This document shows, piece by piece, positions 15,416 through 25,414 of a stretch of 64,000 bases of DNA. Positions within the stretch are counted from its first letter, which is position 1, and the number at the start of each line of letters is the position of its first letter. The translations under genes were made by a program, and so were the position numbers. Source of the DNA: Pseudomonas cichorii (GTDB taxonomy: Bacteria > Pseudomonadota > Gammaproteobacteria > Pseudomonadales > Pseudomonadaceae). Location: contig NZ_BLVZ01000001.1 in NCBI RefSeq assembly GCF_015471405.1, positions 124,001-188,000 on the forward strand, in the 5' to 3' direction. The notes under the pieces are model-generated. The model was given only the letters and a program-made list of their open reading frames with translations, was not told the origin of the DNA and did not search any database.

Positions 15416-16627
15416 ATGGACTTTGCCTATTCCCCGAAAGTGCAGGAACTGCGCGAGCGTGTCACTGCATTCATGGACACTTACGTCTATCCCGCTGAAC
15501 CTGTGTTCGAGCGCCAGGTGGCGGAAGGTGACCGCTGGCAGCCCACGGCAATCATGGAAGAGCTCAAGGCCAGGGCCAAAGAACAAGGCTTGTGGAACCT
15601 GTTCCTGCCCGAGTCGAAGCTGGGTGCGGGCCTGACCAATCTTGAGTACGCGCCCCTGGCAGAAATCATGGGTCGCTCGCTGCTCGGGCCTGAGCCCTTC
15701 AACTGCTCGGCTCCGGACACCGGCAATATGGAAGTGCTGGTCCGCTACGCGACCCAAGAGCAGAAGCAGCAATGGCTGGAGCCTCTGCTGCGCGGTGAGA
15801 TCCGTTCGGCATTCGCCATGACCGAGCCCGATGTGGCTTCCTCGGATGCGACCAACATGGCGGCCCGCGCCGAGCGCGATGGCGACGAGTGGGTCATCAA
15901 CGGCCGCAAGTGGTGGACCTCGGGTGCCTGTGACCCTCGCTGCAAGATCCTGATCTTCATGGGCCTGACCAGTCCCGACGGCCCGCGTCATCAGCAGCAC
16001 TCCATGATTCTGGTGCCTGCGGACACGCCCGGCGTGAAAATCGTGCGGCCGTTACCGGTCTTTGGCTATGACGATGCGCCTCATGGTCATGCCGAGGTGC
16101 TGTTCGAGAATGTCCGCGTGCCTTACGGCAATGTCTTGTTGGGCGAGGGGCGTGGTTTTGAAATTGCTCAGGGCCGTCTGGGGCCGGGGCGTATCCACCA
16201 CTGCATGCGTTCGATCGGCATGGCCGAGCGTGCCCTGGAGTTGATGTGCCAGCGAGCGTCCAGTCGCGTTGCATTCGGCAAGCCGCTGGGCCTGTTGGGC
16301 GGCAATATCGACAGGATCGCGGATTCGCGCATGGAGATCGATATGGCGCGCCTGCTGACCCTCAAGGCCGCTTACATGATGGATACCGTGGGCAACAAGG
16401 TGGCCAGGAGCGAGATTGCCCAGATCAAGGTGGTTGCACCGAACGTGGCTCTGAAAGTCATTGACCGTGCCATCCAGATGCATGGCGGCGCCGGGGTTTC
16501 CAATGACTTTCCGTTGGCTTACATGTATGCCATGCAGCGCACTCTGCGCCTGGCTGACGGCCCGGACGAAGTACACCGTGCGGCAATCGGCAAGTTCGAG
16601 CTGGGCAAGTACCTGCCGCAGAAGTGA
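15416..16627 (+). CDS. Acyl-CoA dehydrogenase (ACAD10/11-like)
   Basis: A 403-residue FAD-dependent acyl-CoA dehydrogenase. Visible motifs are [16 protein letters not shown] for FAD/substrate binding near 137-152, the beta-strand [14 protein letters not shown] and the C-terminal [20 protein letters not shown] near 350. The WWTSGA text and overall length place it in the ACAD10/11-like group, whose members act on branched or 4-hydroxy fatty acyl-CoAs; the exact substrate is not known. It is probably controlled by the divergent LysR protein. Confidence 0.88.
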   Translation: MDFAYSPKVQELRERVTAFMDTYVYPAEPVFERQVAEGDRWQPTAIMEELKARAKEQGLWNLFLPESKLGAGLTNLEYAPLAEIMGRSLLGPEPFNCSAPDTGNMEVLVRYATQEQKQQWLEPLLRGEIRSAFAMTEPDVASSDATNMAARAERDGDEWVINGRKWWTSGACDPRCKILIFMGLTSPDGPRHQQHSMILVPADTPGVKIVRPLPVFGYDDAPHGHAEVLFENVRVPYGNVLLGEGRGFEIAQGRLGPGRIHHCMRSIGMAERALELMCQRASSRVAFGKPLGLLGGNIDRIADSRMEIDMARLLTLKAAYMMDTVGNKVARSEIAQIKVVAPNVALKVIDRAIQMHGGAGVSNDFPLAYMYAMQRTLRLADGPDEVHRAAIGKFELGKYLPQK

Positions 16628-16645
16628 GTGTGCCGGGGAGCGGGT

Positions 16646-17989
16646 TCAGTTCACCCAGACTTCAACCCGCCGATTCTTGATCCGGCCATCGTCGGCGTCG
16701 TTGCCCGCGACTGGCATTTCATCGCCAAAGCCCAGTATTTCACGGAAGGTCACGCCGTTTTTCTGCAGTTCCCGGCGTACCGCCATGGCGCGCAGCCGGG
16801 AAAGCAGTGTGGCTCGCGCCGAGTCATTCTTGGCGTCACCAAACCCTACCAGAGTGACTTGCTGATTCAGCTTTTCGTGGGTTTTCAGGTAGTCCACCAC
16901 GCGCCTCAAGTCGAGTTTCGCCTTGTTGTCGAGCCGGGCGCTGCCCTGGGCAAAGCGGAAGTTGACCGACAGGCGCTCGGCCTGACGGGTCAATGCCTGA
17001 TAGTCCTCGGGCATCTGCGCTGTGGCCTGGACTTTCATGGCCTGAACGGTCTGCGCTACAAAACCGTTGCGGGCCACGATGTCCTGGCCTTCGGCGCTTT
17101 GCGCAAACTGAACCAGTGCCTGAGCCCATTCATGCTTCACCTTGGGCGGAACGTACAGATACAGGCGCCTTGAGAGCGGGTAATCCTCGGTCGCAATCAG
17201 GCTGACAGTCGGGAGCATCGCTTTTGAATCACCGTCGGCAACCGCCACGGCCTTGGCATGACGCACATAGGGCAGGCCGATGAAGCCAATTGCGTTGCGA
17301 TCCTTGCTGACTTCATCGGACAACTGCTCGCTGGACTCGAAGCGCTTGGCCTGACGCGACAGTGTCTTGCCGTTTCTGGCCAGGACCAGTTCCTTGAAGG
17401 TTTCATACGTGCCGGATTTCTCATCGCGCACATACAGATGGATCGCTCCGGCCTTGCCGCCGACTTCTTCCCAGTCCTGAACTTCCCCCGAAAAGATGCG
17501 CGCCAGTTCCAGGGTGGAGAGCTGACGCAGCGGATTGCCCGGATGCAGGATGACCGCCACGCCGTCGATGGCGATCACTTGCTCGCCTTCAGGGCTTTTC
17601 AGATCGCCAAGATTCGCCAGATCCAGTGCTTCCTGATCCTTGATCGGCCGCGAAGACGCGGCAATATCGGCATTGCCAGCCTTAAGGGCACTGAATCCGG
17701 TGCCTGAGCCATGAGCGGCAATTTCTGTGATGACGGACTGCCCGGCAGACGTCATGCCTGTCACGCGGGCTTCGTTTTGCTGGGTTCCGGGCAATGTTTG
17801 CAGTGATTGCAGGCCTTGCTGGCGCATCAGGCCTTCGACCAGTTCCGGGCCCAGTTGCGCATCGATGGTGTTGGAGCCCTGGATGCGCAGGGCCGGGCGA
17901 CCATCTGCCGGAACGGGCAACGCTGCCTGGGTCATGCCGGGCAGGATGGCGCAAGAGATCGCCAGTGCGGAAAGCAGAGCGCGCAGCAT
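16646..17989 (-). CDS. PstS-like phosphate-binding domain fused to an OmpA peptidoglycan-binding domain
   Basis: A 447-residue exported hybrid. A signal peptide (MLRALLSALAISCAILPGMTQAA) is followed at about 30-305 by a PstS-like binding domain (IQGSNTIDAQLGPELVEGL, AAHGSGTGFSAL, SRPIKDQE, RDEKSGTYETF) and at about 330-447 by an OmpA C-terminal domain (FRFAQGSARLDNKAKLDLRR to GRIKNRRVEVWV). I chose ATG 17989 because an AGGTGA site precedes it and the signal peptide begins there. The OmpA part should anchor the binding domain to peptidoglycan, unlike a free ABC-transporter receptor. No transporter genes are beside it. The ligand is presumably phosphate, but the role is inferred. Confidence 0.88.
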   Translation of the reverse strand: MLRALLSALAISCAILPGMTQAALPVPADGRPALRIQGSNTIDAQLGPELVEGLMRQQGLQSLQTLPGTQQNEARVTGMTSAGQSVITEIAAHGSGTGFSALKAGNADIAASSRPIKDQEALDLANLGDLKSPEGEQVIAIDGVAVILHPGNPLRQLSTLELARIFSGEVQDWEEVGGKAGAIHLYVRDEKSGTYETFKELVLARNGKTLSRQAKRFESSEQLSDEVSKDRNAIGFIGLPYVRHAKAVAVADGDSKAMLPTVSLIATEDYPLSRRLYLYVPPKVKHEWAQALVQFAQSAEGQDIVARNGFVAQTVQAMKVQATAQMPEDYQALTRQAERLSVNFRFAQGSARLDNKAKLDLRRVVDYLKTHEKLNQQVTLVGFGDAKNDSARATLLSRLRAMAVRRELQKNGVTFREILGFGDEMPVAGNDADDGRIKNRRVEVWVN

Positions 17990-18081
17990 CTGCGTCACCT
18001 TGTATTGTGGAAAGTGTCGGCAGAATAAGACAGATAGATTGCTGAAATATGACGATTGGTGGGGTGACAGGACTTGCGAGA

Positions 18082-18104
18082 GCCGACTTGTCTTGCAAGC
18101 CGGC
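18082..18104 (-). terminator. Possible terminator downstream of xthA
   Basis: Inverted repeat GCCGACTT / AAGCCGGC with one mismatch, 14-36 bases past the leftward xthA stop. Weak, with no T-run. Confidence 0.35.
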
Positions 18105-18117
18105 ATCTCGGCATTTG

Positions 18118-18930
18118 TCAGCTCAATTCAAGCCAGATCGGTGCGTGATCCGAAGGTTTTTCCATGCCGCGCAATTCGTAGTCCACACCGGCGGCCTTGA
18201 TGCGCGGTTGCAGGCCGGTGGAGGTCATGATCAGGTCGATTCGCAGACCGCGCTTGGGGCTGTCCTCAAAGCCGCGGCTGCGGTAGTCGAACCAGCTGAA
18301 CTGATCGGCCACTTCCGGGTTCAGGTGGCGGAAGCTGTCGACCAGGCCCCAGTTCTTCAGGCGCTCCATCCATTCGCGTTCTTCCGGCAGGAAGCTGCAT
18401 TTGCCGGTTTTCAGCCAGCGCTTGGCATTATCCGGGCCGATACCGATATCGCAGTCCTGAGGAGAAATATTCACATCGCCCATGACGATCAGTGGCTGAT
18501 CATTACTGAACCGGTTTTCCAGCAGCGCCTGCAAGTCGCTGTAAAAGCGTTGCTTGGCGGGAAACTTGGTGGGGTGGTCGCGGCTTTCACCCTGAGGGAA
18601 GTAGCCGTTCATGATGGTGACCGGCTGGCCATTGCTGTCGGCGTAGGTGCCCCAGATGAAACGCTTCTGTGCCTCTTCGTCATCGCCCTCGAAACCCTTG
18701 TGCAGGGCCAGCGGCATATTGCGCGAGAGCAGGGCGACACCGTAATGGCCTTTCTGGCCATGGAAGTGGACGTGGTAGCCAAGGGCTTCGATTTCGGCCT
18801 GGGGGAACTGCTCATCGGAGACTTTGGTTTCCTGCAGACCAATCACGTCAGGCTGATGTTTTTCGATCAGCGCCGCCAGCTGATGCGGTCGGGCACGCAG
18901 ACCGTTGATGTTGAACGAGACAATTTTCAT
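18118..18930 (-). CDS. xthA: Exodeoxyribonuclease III
   Basis: A 270-residue AP endonuclease and 3'-5' exonuclease that cuts DNA at abasic sites in base-excision repair. All endonuclease/exonuclease/phosphatase fold motifs are seen: [13 protein letters not shown] at the start, [14 protein letters not shown] with the metal-binding Glu near 34, [16 protein letters not shown] near 150, and the C-terminal [10 protein letters not shown] with the catalytic Asp-His. Length matches E. coli ExoIII. It stands alone with a 312-base gap upstream. Confidence 0.95.
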   Translation of the reverse strand: MKIVSFNINGLRARPHQLAALIEKHQPDVIGLQETKVSDEQFPQAEIEALGYHVHFHGQKGHYGVALLSRNMPLALHKGFEGDDEEAQKRFIWGTYADSNGQPVTIMNGYFPQGESRDHPTKFPAKQRFYSDLQALLENRFSNDQPLIVMGDVNISPQDCDIGIGPDNAKRWLKTGKCSFLPEEREWMERLKNWGLVDSFRHLNPEVADQFSWFDYRSRGFEDSPKRGLRIDLIMTSTGLQPRIKAAGVDYELRGMEKPSDHAPIWLELS

Positions 18931-19242
18931 AAAGCGGCAGTCCTGGATTCATGCAAAGAAGCGATGCTAGCCGACCCGCTGATTTACGGCCAGCATGCCG
19001 TCGGCTGCTACGCTGGATGGATTGCTGGAACTGTACTGGCGCCATCCACTCTCATCCGTGCGTTGCCTTGGCGCCAGGGCTTTGTAGAAATAGCCGAAAT
19101 AATTGTGGGGCCTGTCCGAAAGCAGGCTTTTTTCTGACCATATCCTCAGGTTTTACCGCCTGTAATGACGTAAGGGATTGAAAGTTCGACTTATTGACGT
19201 GTTCCAGCGCACCCCGTCGGTCGTGTTAGCATCCGTGCCCAT
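18931..19242. other. Divergent intergenic gap between xthA and tamA
   Basis: A 312-base gap that must contain the promoters of xthA (leftward) and tamA (rightward). I see no small gene, repeat or clear operator, and no -35/-10 pair I would defend. Confidence 0.5.
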
Positions 19243-20967
19243 ATGAAGTTTTTAACAACGCTCAGTAGCGTGCTGCTGATGTCCTTGAGTGCAACGGCCC
19301 TTGCCCAAGCCAGCCTGGATGTCAGGATCAAGCCCGCGAATCCGGAACTCAAAGCCAACGTCGAAGGATATGTGGGCAGCCTTGGCGAGCGTGACGCCGA
19401 AGCCTTGCAACACTTCAGCCTGGGCGCCGAAGAGCAGGCGCAGAAGGCGGCCCAGGCGCTGGGCTACTATCAGGCTCGAATCGACAGTCAGGTGACAGGC
19501 GACAAGGACCCGAAGCTGGTCATCAATATCCAGCCGGGTGAGCCGATCCGCCTGCGCAATGTGACGGTGCGCATCGACGGGCCGGCTGCTTCCCTGAAGG
19601 CTTTTCAGGTTCCGAAAAGCCAGGCGCTGGCGCCGGGTGCGGTGCTTAACCATGGTCATTACGAAGACGCCAAGCGTCTGATCCAGAATCAGGCATCGCG
19701 CTACGGCTTTTTCAGCGGACGCTTCACCAGCCAACGTCTGGCGATAGATCCGCGGGCCGGGGTGGCGGACATCGATCTGGTCTATGACAGCGGTCCGCGC
19801 TATTCCCTGGGCAAAGTGGTGTTCAGTGGTGACTCGCCCCTCGACGATGACCTGCTCAAGCGCATGGTGCCGTTCAAGGAAAACACACCCTATGACTCGC
19901 AACTGATCGCCGAACTCAATCAGGCCATGCAGGCCAGCGGTTATTTCGAGGGTGTCCGTGTGGACGCTGCACCGACTGCCGCCGTTGGGCAAGTCATCCC
20001 GGTGACCGTGCAACTGGAAACCCGCAAACCGCGCACCATGGGGCTTGGGCTGGGCTTTTCCACTGACGTCGGGCCGCGGGGCAAGGCCAACTGGACTCGT
20101 CACTGGGCCAATCCCCAAGGGCACAGTTATGGCTTCGAAACGGAGCTGTCTGCACCTCGGCAGAACGTGGGCCTGTGGTACGACGTGCCGCTCGATCCAC
20201 CGCTGACCGACAAGCTGCGTTTTGCCGGTGGCTATCAATATGAAGAAATCGCGGGCACCGACAGCCTCAGCAAGCTGCTCACGGTCGGCCCTGAATGGCA
20301 CAGCAAGTTGCCCAGCGGCTGGGAGCGGGTGGTTTCCCTCAAGTGGCAGCGTGAAGAGTACCGACTGGGCGATGACAGTGGCCTGAGCACCTTGCTGATG
20401 CCCGGTATCAGTTATTCGTTCCTGCGCAGTGACAATCGCATCGACCCAAGCCACGGCTACCGACTGCAGTTCGATGCTCAGGTGGCCAAGGAGGGCGTGA
20501 TGTCCGACGCCAACCTGTTCCATGGCAACGTGTTGCTCAAGGGCCTGACCACTGTGGCGCATAATCACCGTTTTCTTGGGCGTGTGCAGTTCGGGGGCAA
20601 CCTCACCAATGGCTACAAGTCCATCCCGCCGTCGCTGCGTTTTTTTGCCGGTGGTGACCAGAGCGTTCGCGGTTACGACTATCAGACCCTGTCGCCGACC
20701 AACTCCGATGGCGATCGTATCGGCGGCCGCTACATGGTGGCTGGCAGCGTCGAGTATCAATATTCCATCGCCGAAAAGTGGCGTCTGGCGACTTTTGTCG
20801 ATCAGGGCAACTCCTTCAATAACCTTGAGCTGCCGAGCATGAAGACCGGCGTAGGCTTCGGTGTGCGCTGGGTTTCACCGGTCGGGCCGTTGCGTCTGGA
20901 TCTGGCCCGTGCGCTGGACGATGACGGCGGGATTCGTCTGCACTTCTCCATGGGACCGGAACTGTGA
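19243..20967 (+). CDS. tamA: Outer-membrane assembly factor TamA
   Basis: A 574-residue Omp85-family barrel that, with TamB, moves proteins or lipids between the inner and outer membranes. A signal peptide (MKFLTTLSSVLLMSLSATALAQA) is followed by three POTRA domains to about 265 and then the beta-barrel. The Omp85 lid-lock motif appears as RFFAGGDQSVRGYDYQ near 466-481, and the C-terminal strand RLHFSMGPEL fits an outer-membrane signal. The tamB start overlaps its stop (GTGA at 20964-20967), so the two are made together. Confidence 0.95.
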   Translation: MKFLTTLSSVLLMSLSATALAQASLDVRIKPANPELKANVEGYVGSLGERDAEALQHFSLGAEEQAQKAAQALGYYQARIDSQVTGDKDPKLVINIQPGEPIRLRNVTVRIDGPAASLKAFQVPKSQALAPGAVLNHGHYEDAKRLIQNQASRYGFFSGRFTSQRLAIDPRAGVADIDLVYDSGPRYSLGKVVFSGDSPLDDDLLKRMVPFKENTPYDSQLIAELNQAMQASGYFEGVRVDAAPTAAVGQVIPVTVQLETRKPRTMGLGLGFSTDVGPRGKANWTRHWANPQGHSYGFETELSAPRQNVGLWYDVPLDPPLTDKLRFAGGYQYEEIAGTDSLSKLLTVGPEWHSKLPSGWERVVSLKWQREEYRLGDDSGLSTLLMPGISYSFLRSDNRIDPSHGYRLQFDAQVAKEGVMSDANLFHGNVLLKGLTTVAHNHRFLGRVQFGGNLTNGYKSIPPSLRFFAGGDQSVRGYDYQTLSPTNSDGDRIGGRYMVAGSVEYQYSIAEKWRLATFVDQGNSFNNLELPSMKTGVGFGVRWVSPVGPLRLDLARALDDDGGIRLHFSMGPEL

Positions 20968-23900
20968 AGCGTCTGAATATGAAGCGCGCGGCGAAAATGG
21001 CCGGCCTGAGTCTGGTTACGGTGCTGCTGTTGTTGGTCGTTGGCACATGGCTGGCGGTGGGCACGCAAGGTGGCAGTCAGTGGCTGTTGGCGCGGATGCC
21101 CGGTGTGCAGGTGGATAATTTCAGTGGCCGGCTGGGCGGGCAATGGCGTGCTGACACAGTGCTCTGGCAGCAAGGCGAGGATCGTGTCGAAGTCACTGCC
21201 GTCGAGTTCGACTGGACGCCTGCCTGTCTCTTGAAAATGACCCTGTGTGTCGAACAATTGCATGCCGCTCAGGTTCGCATGCACTTCACCGCCAGTGATG
21301 AGCCTGCCAACGAAGGTCCTCTGACCTTGCCACAATTGAAGCTGCCACTGGCGATTCGCCTGAATGACGTACAACTGGGCAGTTTGCAACTGGACGGCGT
21401 CGAGCAACTGAACAATCTGAAGCTGGCGGCGCACTGGACTGCCGATGGGCTGCAAATCGATTCGGCCCATTTGCAGCGCGACAGCCTGGTCCTCGACCTT
21501 GCCGGCCTGTTGACGCCCGAGGGCAACTGGCCGCTGACTGCCAAAGGCACCTTGCAACTGCCACCTCAGGACGGAAAGCCCTGGGCACTGGCGCTGGATA
21601 TCACCGGCGAACTGCTCAAGACCCTGCACCTCAAGGCGGACAGCAGCGGCTACCTGCAAGGGCAATTGAGCGGTGAGTTGCAAGCGCTGGCCGAGCATCT
21701 GCCAGCCAGGCTGAACATCACCTCCGAGCGCTTCAAACCCAGTGCCGGACTGCCGGATACCTTGCAGCTTGAGCAGGTGCTGCTCAATGCCCAAGGTAAC
21801 CTCGACAGTGGCTACCAGATAACCGGCAGCGCCAGCCTGCCAGCCGAGCAAGGTCCGGTCGCTCTGGCGCTGCAAGGGCGGGTCGATGCCAAAGGCGCGG
21901 ATATCGCGGCGCTGCAACTGACGGCCAGTGATCAACAACATCTCACCCTCAACGGTCAGTTGAACTGGGAAAACGAGTTCAAGGCCGATGCGAAAATCGA
22001 CTGGCTGGATTTCCCGTGGCAGCGGCTTTATCCGTTGGCGAGCGAGCCTCAGGTCAGCTTGCGCAAGTTCACTGGCGAGATTTCCTATACCGATGGCCAG
22101 TATCTGGGCAATTTCAGCTCAGACCTGGATGGCCCCGCGGGCGCTTTCAGCCTGGGTAGCCCGTTCAGTGGCAATTTGCAGCGGGTGTACCTGCCGCAAC
22201 TGGCACTGGTCGCAGGGCAGGGCAAGGCCAGCGGTCATCTGAACCTGCAATTCGCCGATGGCATCGGCTGGGACACGGCTCTGGACCTGGCATCTCTCGA
22301 TCCGTCCTATTGGGTTGCAGAGCTGCCGGGCACTCTGGCGGGTGCGCTGCGTAGCAAGGGGCAATTGAAAAACGAAAGGCTTGAGCTCAATGCCGACCTC
22401 GATCTCAAAGGCCGTTTGCGTGGGCAACCCGCTGTATTGATGGCCAAGGCCGATGGCGCGGGTGAGCAGTGGAACCTCAGTGCGCTGGATATACGCCTGG
22501 GTGATAACCGGATTCAGGGGAGCGGCAGTTTGCAGCAGCGCCTCGCGGGTCAACTGGACCTCAATCTGCCACGTCTGGGGCAGCTATGGCCTAGGTTGCA
22601 AGGGCGGCTCAACGGAAAACTGAATCTGGCCGGGACGCTCCAGGCTCCCCAGGGCCAGCTTGACCTGCAAGGCGCGCAACTGGCCTTGCAGGACAATCGC
22701 CTGCAAAACCTGACGCTGGCGGCAAAGCTCGATCAGGCCCAGCGGGCAACGGTCGACCTCAAGGGCAGTGGTATTCAGGCGGGTAACACGGCGTTGGGAA
22801 CCTTGACCGTCAATGGGCAGGGCACGCTCAAGAACCAGCAGATGAAGCTCGACCTGCAAGGCCCGCTGCTGAAAATGGCCCTGGCACTGGATGGTGCTCT
22901 GGATCAGGGTAACTGGCGTGGGCGTCTGGCCAGCGGTGCCATTCAGAGCGGCGGGCAGGACTGGCAATTGCAGCGGCCAGCGAAGCTTGAGCGTCTGGCT
23001 GACGGCAAGGTCAACTTCGGTGCCCATTGCTGGGCGTCCGGACAGGCCAGCCTCTGTGCTGAGGATCAGCGCCTGCTGCCCGATCCGCGCCTGCGCTATC
23101 AACTGAAGAACTTCCCTCTGGAAAGCCTGGCTCAATGGCTGCCCAGGGATTTCGCCTGGAAAGGTTCGCTCAACGCGGATGTAAAACTCGACATGCCTGC
23201 GGCCGGTCCTGATGGGCAAATCACGGTCGATGCCAGTAACGGTACGCTGCGGGTTCGGGAAAAGGACCAATGGCTGGATTTTCCCTATCGAAGCCTGAAG
23301 CTCAGCAGCACCCTGAAGCCCCAGCGTATTGACTCGCGGCTGGATTTCGATGGCGAGAAACTGGGCAGGCTGCTGCTTGATGTGCGTATCGATCCGTTAT
23401 CGCGCAACAAGAGCCTGAGTGGCGATTTCAGTCTGTCCGGTCTTGATGTGTCCGTGGCACGGCCCTTCGTGCCTATGGTGCAGAAGCTCAATGGTCGTCT
23501 GAGCGGCAATGGCCGTCTGTCTGGTGGCCTGCTGGCGCCTCAGGTCAATGGCAGCATCCGCCTCGATGATGGCGAGGTTTCCGGTCCCGAGCTTCCGATG
23601 GAGTTGCAGGGTTTGAAGGTGCAGGCCCTGATTGCCGGGGAAAGCGTGCAGCTCGATGGCGGCTGGAGAAGCGGCTCGAACGGGCAGGGAACCGTGAGCG
23701 GGCAGGTGGCCTGGGGGCAGGCCTTGCTGGTGGATATCAACCTCAAGGGCTCGCGCCTGCCGATTACCGTCGAGCCTTATGTCGCCGTGGAAGCGGCGCC
23801 CGATCTGAAAATCTCCATGCACAACGACCGGCTGGGCATTTCCGGCAAGGTACTGGTGCCCAAGGGCACGATCACGGTGCGCGAGTTGCCGCCGTCTACG

Positions 23901-24653
23901 GTGAAGTTGTCGGGCGATACGGTCATCGTGGGGCAACAGACCGAAGAGGGCGCGCCGCCGCTGGCCATGGCGATGGATATCGATGTCGAGGTCGGTCAGG
24001 AAAAACTGGCATTCAGCGGCTTCGGGCTGACAGCGAATCTTGCTGGTCATGTGCATATTGGCGACAACCTCGATACCCGTGGCGAACTGAACCTCAATGA
24101 TGGGCGTTATCGTGCCTATGGCCAGCGCCTGACCATTCGCAAGGCCCGCCTGCTGTTTGCAGGCCCCATCGATCAGCCATATCTGGATATTGAAGCGATT
24201 CGCCAGACCGACGACATCATCGCCGGTATCCGGCTGACAGGCAGCGCCGAGCAGCCCACCACCGAAGTGTTTTCCGAGCCGGCCATGAGCCAGGAGCAGG
24301 CGCTTTCATATCTGGTAATGGGCAGGCCCCTGGGCAATACCGGTGAAGACAACAATATGGTGGCCCAGGCGGCCCTGGCGCTGGGGGTAGCGGGAAGTGC
24401 TTCCACTACCGGAAAACTGGCCGACAACCTCGGGATCAAGGACTTTGAACTCGACACCACGGGGACCGGCAACAAGACCAATGTCGTGGCCAGCGGCAAG
24501 ATCACCGAAAAACTCAGCCTGCGTTATGGCGTAGGCGTGTTCGAGCCGGCCAATACCATTGCGTTGCGCTATATGCTGAGCAAAAGGGTATATCTGGAAG
24601 CGGCCAGCGGTATTGCCAGTTCGCTGGATATTTTCTATAAACGGGATTTTTAG
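20964..24653 (+). CDS. tamB: Inner-membrane translocation/assembly protein TamB
   Basis: A 1229-residue AsmA-like protein that spans the periplasm as a long hydrophobic beta-groove and partners TamA; the family is linked to phospholipid transport to the outer membrane. One membrane anchor lies at the N-terminus (GLSLVTVLLLLVVGTWLAVG, about 14-33). Long runs of beta repeats follow, and the conserved DUF490 C-terminal domain ends with YLVMGRPLGNTGEDNN and RYMLSKRVYLEAASG. The GTG start at 20964 overlaps the tamA stop; ATG 20979 is an alternative. Confidence 0.95.
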   Translation: MKRLNMKRAAKMAGLSLVTVLLLLVVGTWLAVGTQGGSQWLLARMPGVQVDNFSGRLGGQWRADTVLWQQGEDRVEVTAVEFDWTPACLLKMTLCVEQLHAAQVRMHFTASDEPANEGPLTLPQLKLPLAIRLNDVQLGSLQLDGVEQLNNLKLAAHWTADGLQIDSAHLQRDSLVLDLAGLLTPEGNWPLTAKGTLQLPPQDGKPWALALDITGELLKTLHLKADSSGYLQGQLSGELQALAEHLPARLNITSERFKPSAGLPDTLQLEQVLLNAQGNLDSGYQITGSASLPAEQGPVALALQGRVDAKGADIAALQLTASDQQHLTLNGQLNWENEFKADAKIDWLDFPWQRLYPLASEPQVSLRKFTGEISYTDGQYLGNFSSDLDGPAGAFSLGSPFSGNLQRVYLPQLALVAGQGKASGHLNLQFADGIGWDTALDLASLDPSYWVAELPGTLAGALRSKGQLKNERLELNADLDLKGRLRGQPAVLMAKADGAGEQWNLSALDIRLGDNRIQGSGSLQQRLAGQLDLNLPRLGQLWPRLQGRLNGKLNLAGTLQAPQGQLDLQGAQLALQDNRLQNLTLAAKLDQAQRATVDLKGSGIQAGNTALGTLTVNGQGTLKNQQMKLDLQGPLLKMALALDGALDQGNWRGRLASGAIQSGGQDWQLQRPAKLERLADGKVNFGAHCWASGQASLCAEDQRLLPDPRLRYQLKNFPLESLAQWLPRDFAWKGSLNADVKLDMPAAGPDGQITVDASNGTLRVREKDQWLDFPYRSLKLSSTLKPQRIDSRLDFDGEKLGRLLLDVRIDPLSRNKSLSGDFSLSGLDVSVARPFVPMVQKLNGRLSGNGRLSGGLLAPQVNGSIRLDDGEVSGPELPMELQGLKVQALIAGESVQLDGGWRSGSNGQGTVSGQVAWGQALLVDINLKGSRLPITVEPYVAVEAAPDLKISMHNDRLGISGKVLVPKGTITVRELPPSTVKLSGDTVIVGQQTEEGAPPLAMAMDIDVEVGQEKLAFSGFGLTANLAGHVHIGDNLDTRGELNLNDGRYRAYGQRLTIRKARLLFAGPIDQPYLDIEAIRQTDDIIAGIRLTGSAEQPTTEVFSEPAMSQEQALSYLVMGRPLGNTGEDNNMVAQAALALGVAGSASTTGKLADNLGIKDFELDTTGTGNKTNVVASGKITEKLSLRYGVGVFEPANTIALRYMLSKRVYLEAASGIASSLDIFYKRDF

Positions 24654-24763
24654 CGCGAAGGCTCTATCTCGTACCCGTTTCGGAAATATCCGATATAGGT
24701 ACTTGGTCACTTTCGTGGTTAACTTCCGGCTCTTCCAAAACTCTGTAAAAAGGACTTGGTTTC

Positions 24764-25264
24764 ATGGCTCAAGTAACGCTCAAAGGCAACCCTGTACAAA
24801 TCGCTGGCGATCTGCCGAAGACTGGCAGTGTCGCTCCTGCCTTCACACTGGTGGGTGCCGGCCTTGCCGATGTGACTCTGGCGGACTTCGCGGGCAAGCG
24901 TAAAGTGCTGAACATTTTCCCAAGCGTCGACACGCCGACCTGCGCGACTTCCGTGCGCAAGTTCAATGCTCAGGCCAATGAGGTGAACAACGCGGTCGTA
25001 CTGTGTATCTCCGCTGACCTGCCATTCGCCCAGGCTCGCTTCTGTGGCTCGGAAGGTCTGGAGAACGTCCAGAACCTGTCTTCTTTCCGCAGTGCCGATT
25101 TCGGCAAGAACTACGGCGTTGAAATCGCCGATGGTGCTCTGGCTCACCTGACTGCTCGTGCTGTTGTCGTCCTGGACGAAAACAACAATGTATTGCACAG
25201 CGAGCTGGTTTCGGAAATCGCCGAAGAGCCGAACTATGAAGCGGCTCTGGCTGTATTGAAGTAA
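24764..25264 (+). CDS. tpx: Thiol peroxidase (atypical 2-Cys peroxiredoxin)
   Basis: A 166-residue periredoxin-fold enzyme reducing lipid and hydrogen peroxides with thioredoxin. The peroxidatic Cys60 lies in [12 protein letters not shown] and the resolving Cys94 in ARFCGSEG, both intact and spaced as in Tpx. A good ribosome site (AAAAAGGA) precedes the ATG and a strong terminator follows, so it is a single-gene unit. Family members are often cytoplasmic despite early reports of a periplasmic form; no signal peptide is seen here. Confidence 0.96.
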   Translation: MAQVTLKGNPVQIAGDLPKTGSVAPAFTLVGAGLADVTLADFAGKRKVLNIFPSVDTPTCATSVRKFNAQANEVNNAVVLCISADLPFAQARFCGSEGLENVQNLSSFRSADFGKNYGVEIADGALAHLTARAVVVLDENNNVLHSELVSEIAEEPNYEAALAVLK

Positions 25265-25282
25265 TACGTTGCAACACTTCAG

Positions 25283-25312
25283 CGGCCTGAATCCGTTCAG
25301 GCCGTTTTTTTA
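25283..25312 (+). terminator. Rho-independent terminator of tpx
   Basis: A perfect 9-base-pair stem CGGCCTGAA / TTCAGGCCG with a 4-base loop, followed by a run of seven or so T. Confidence 0.95.
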
Positions 25313-25414
25313 TTTGTGCTTCAACCGTTTAACAAAAGTAAGCGCTTGGTAAAGGCGCTTTGCTTGCAGCTCATCTGTGCTTATTGTTCAGCCTCCTGAA
25401 GAACCCCACCTGTA

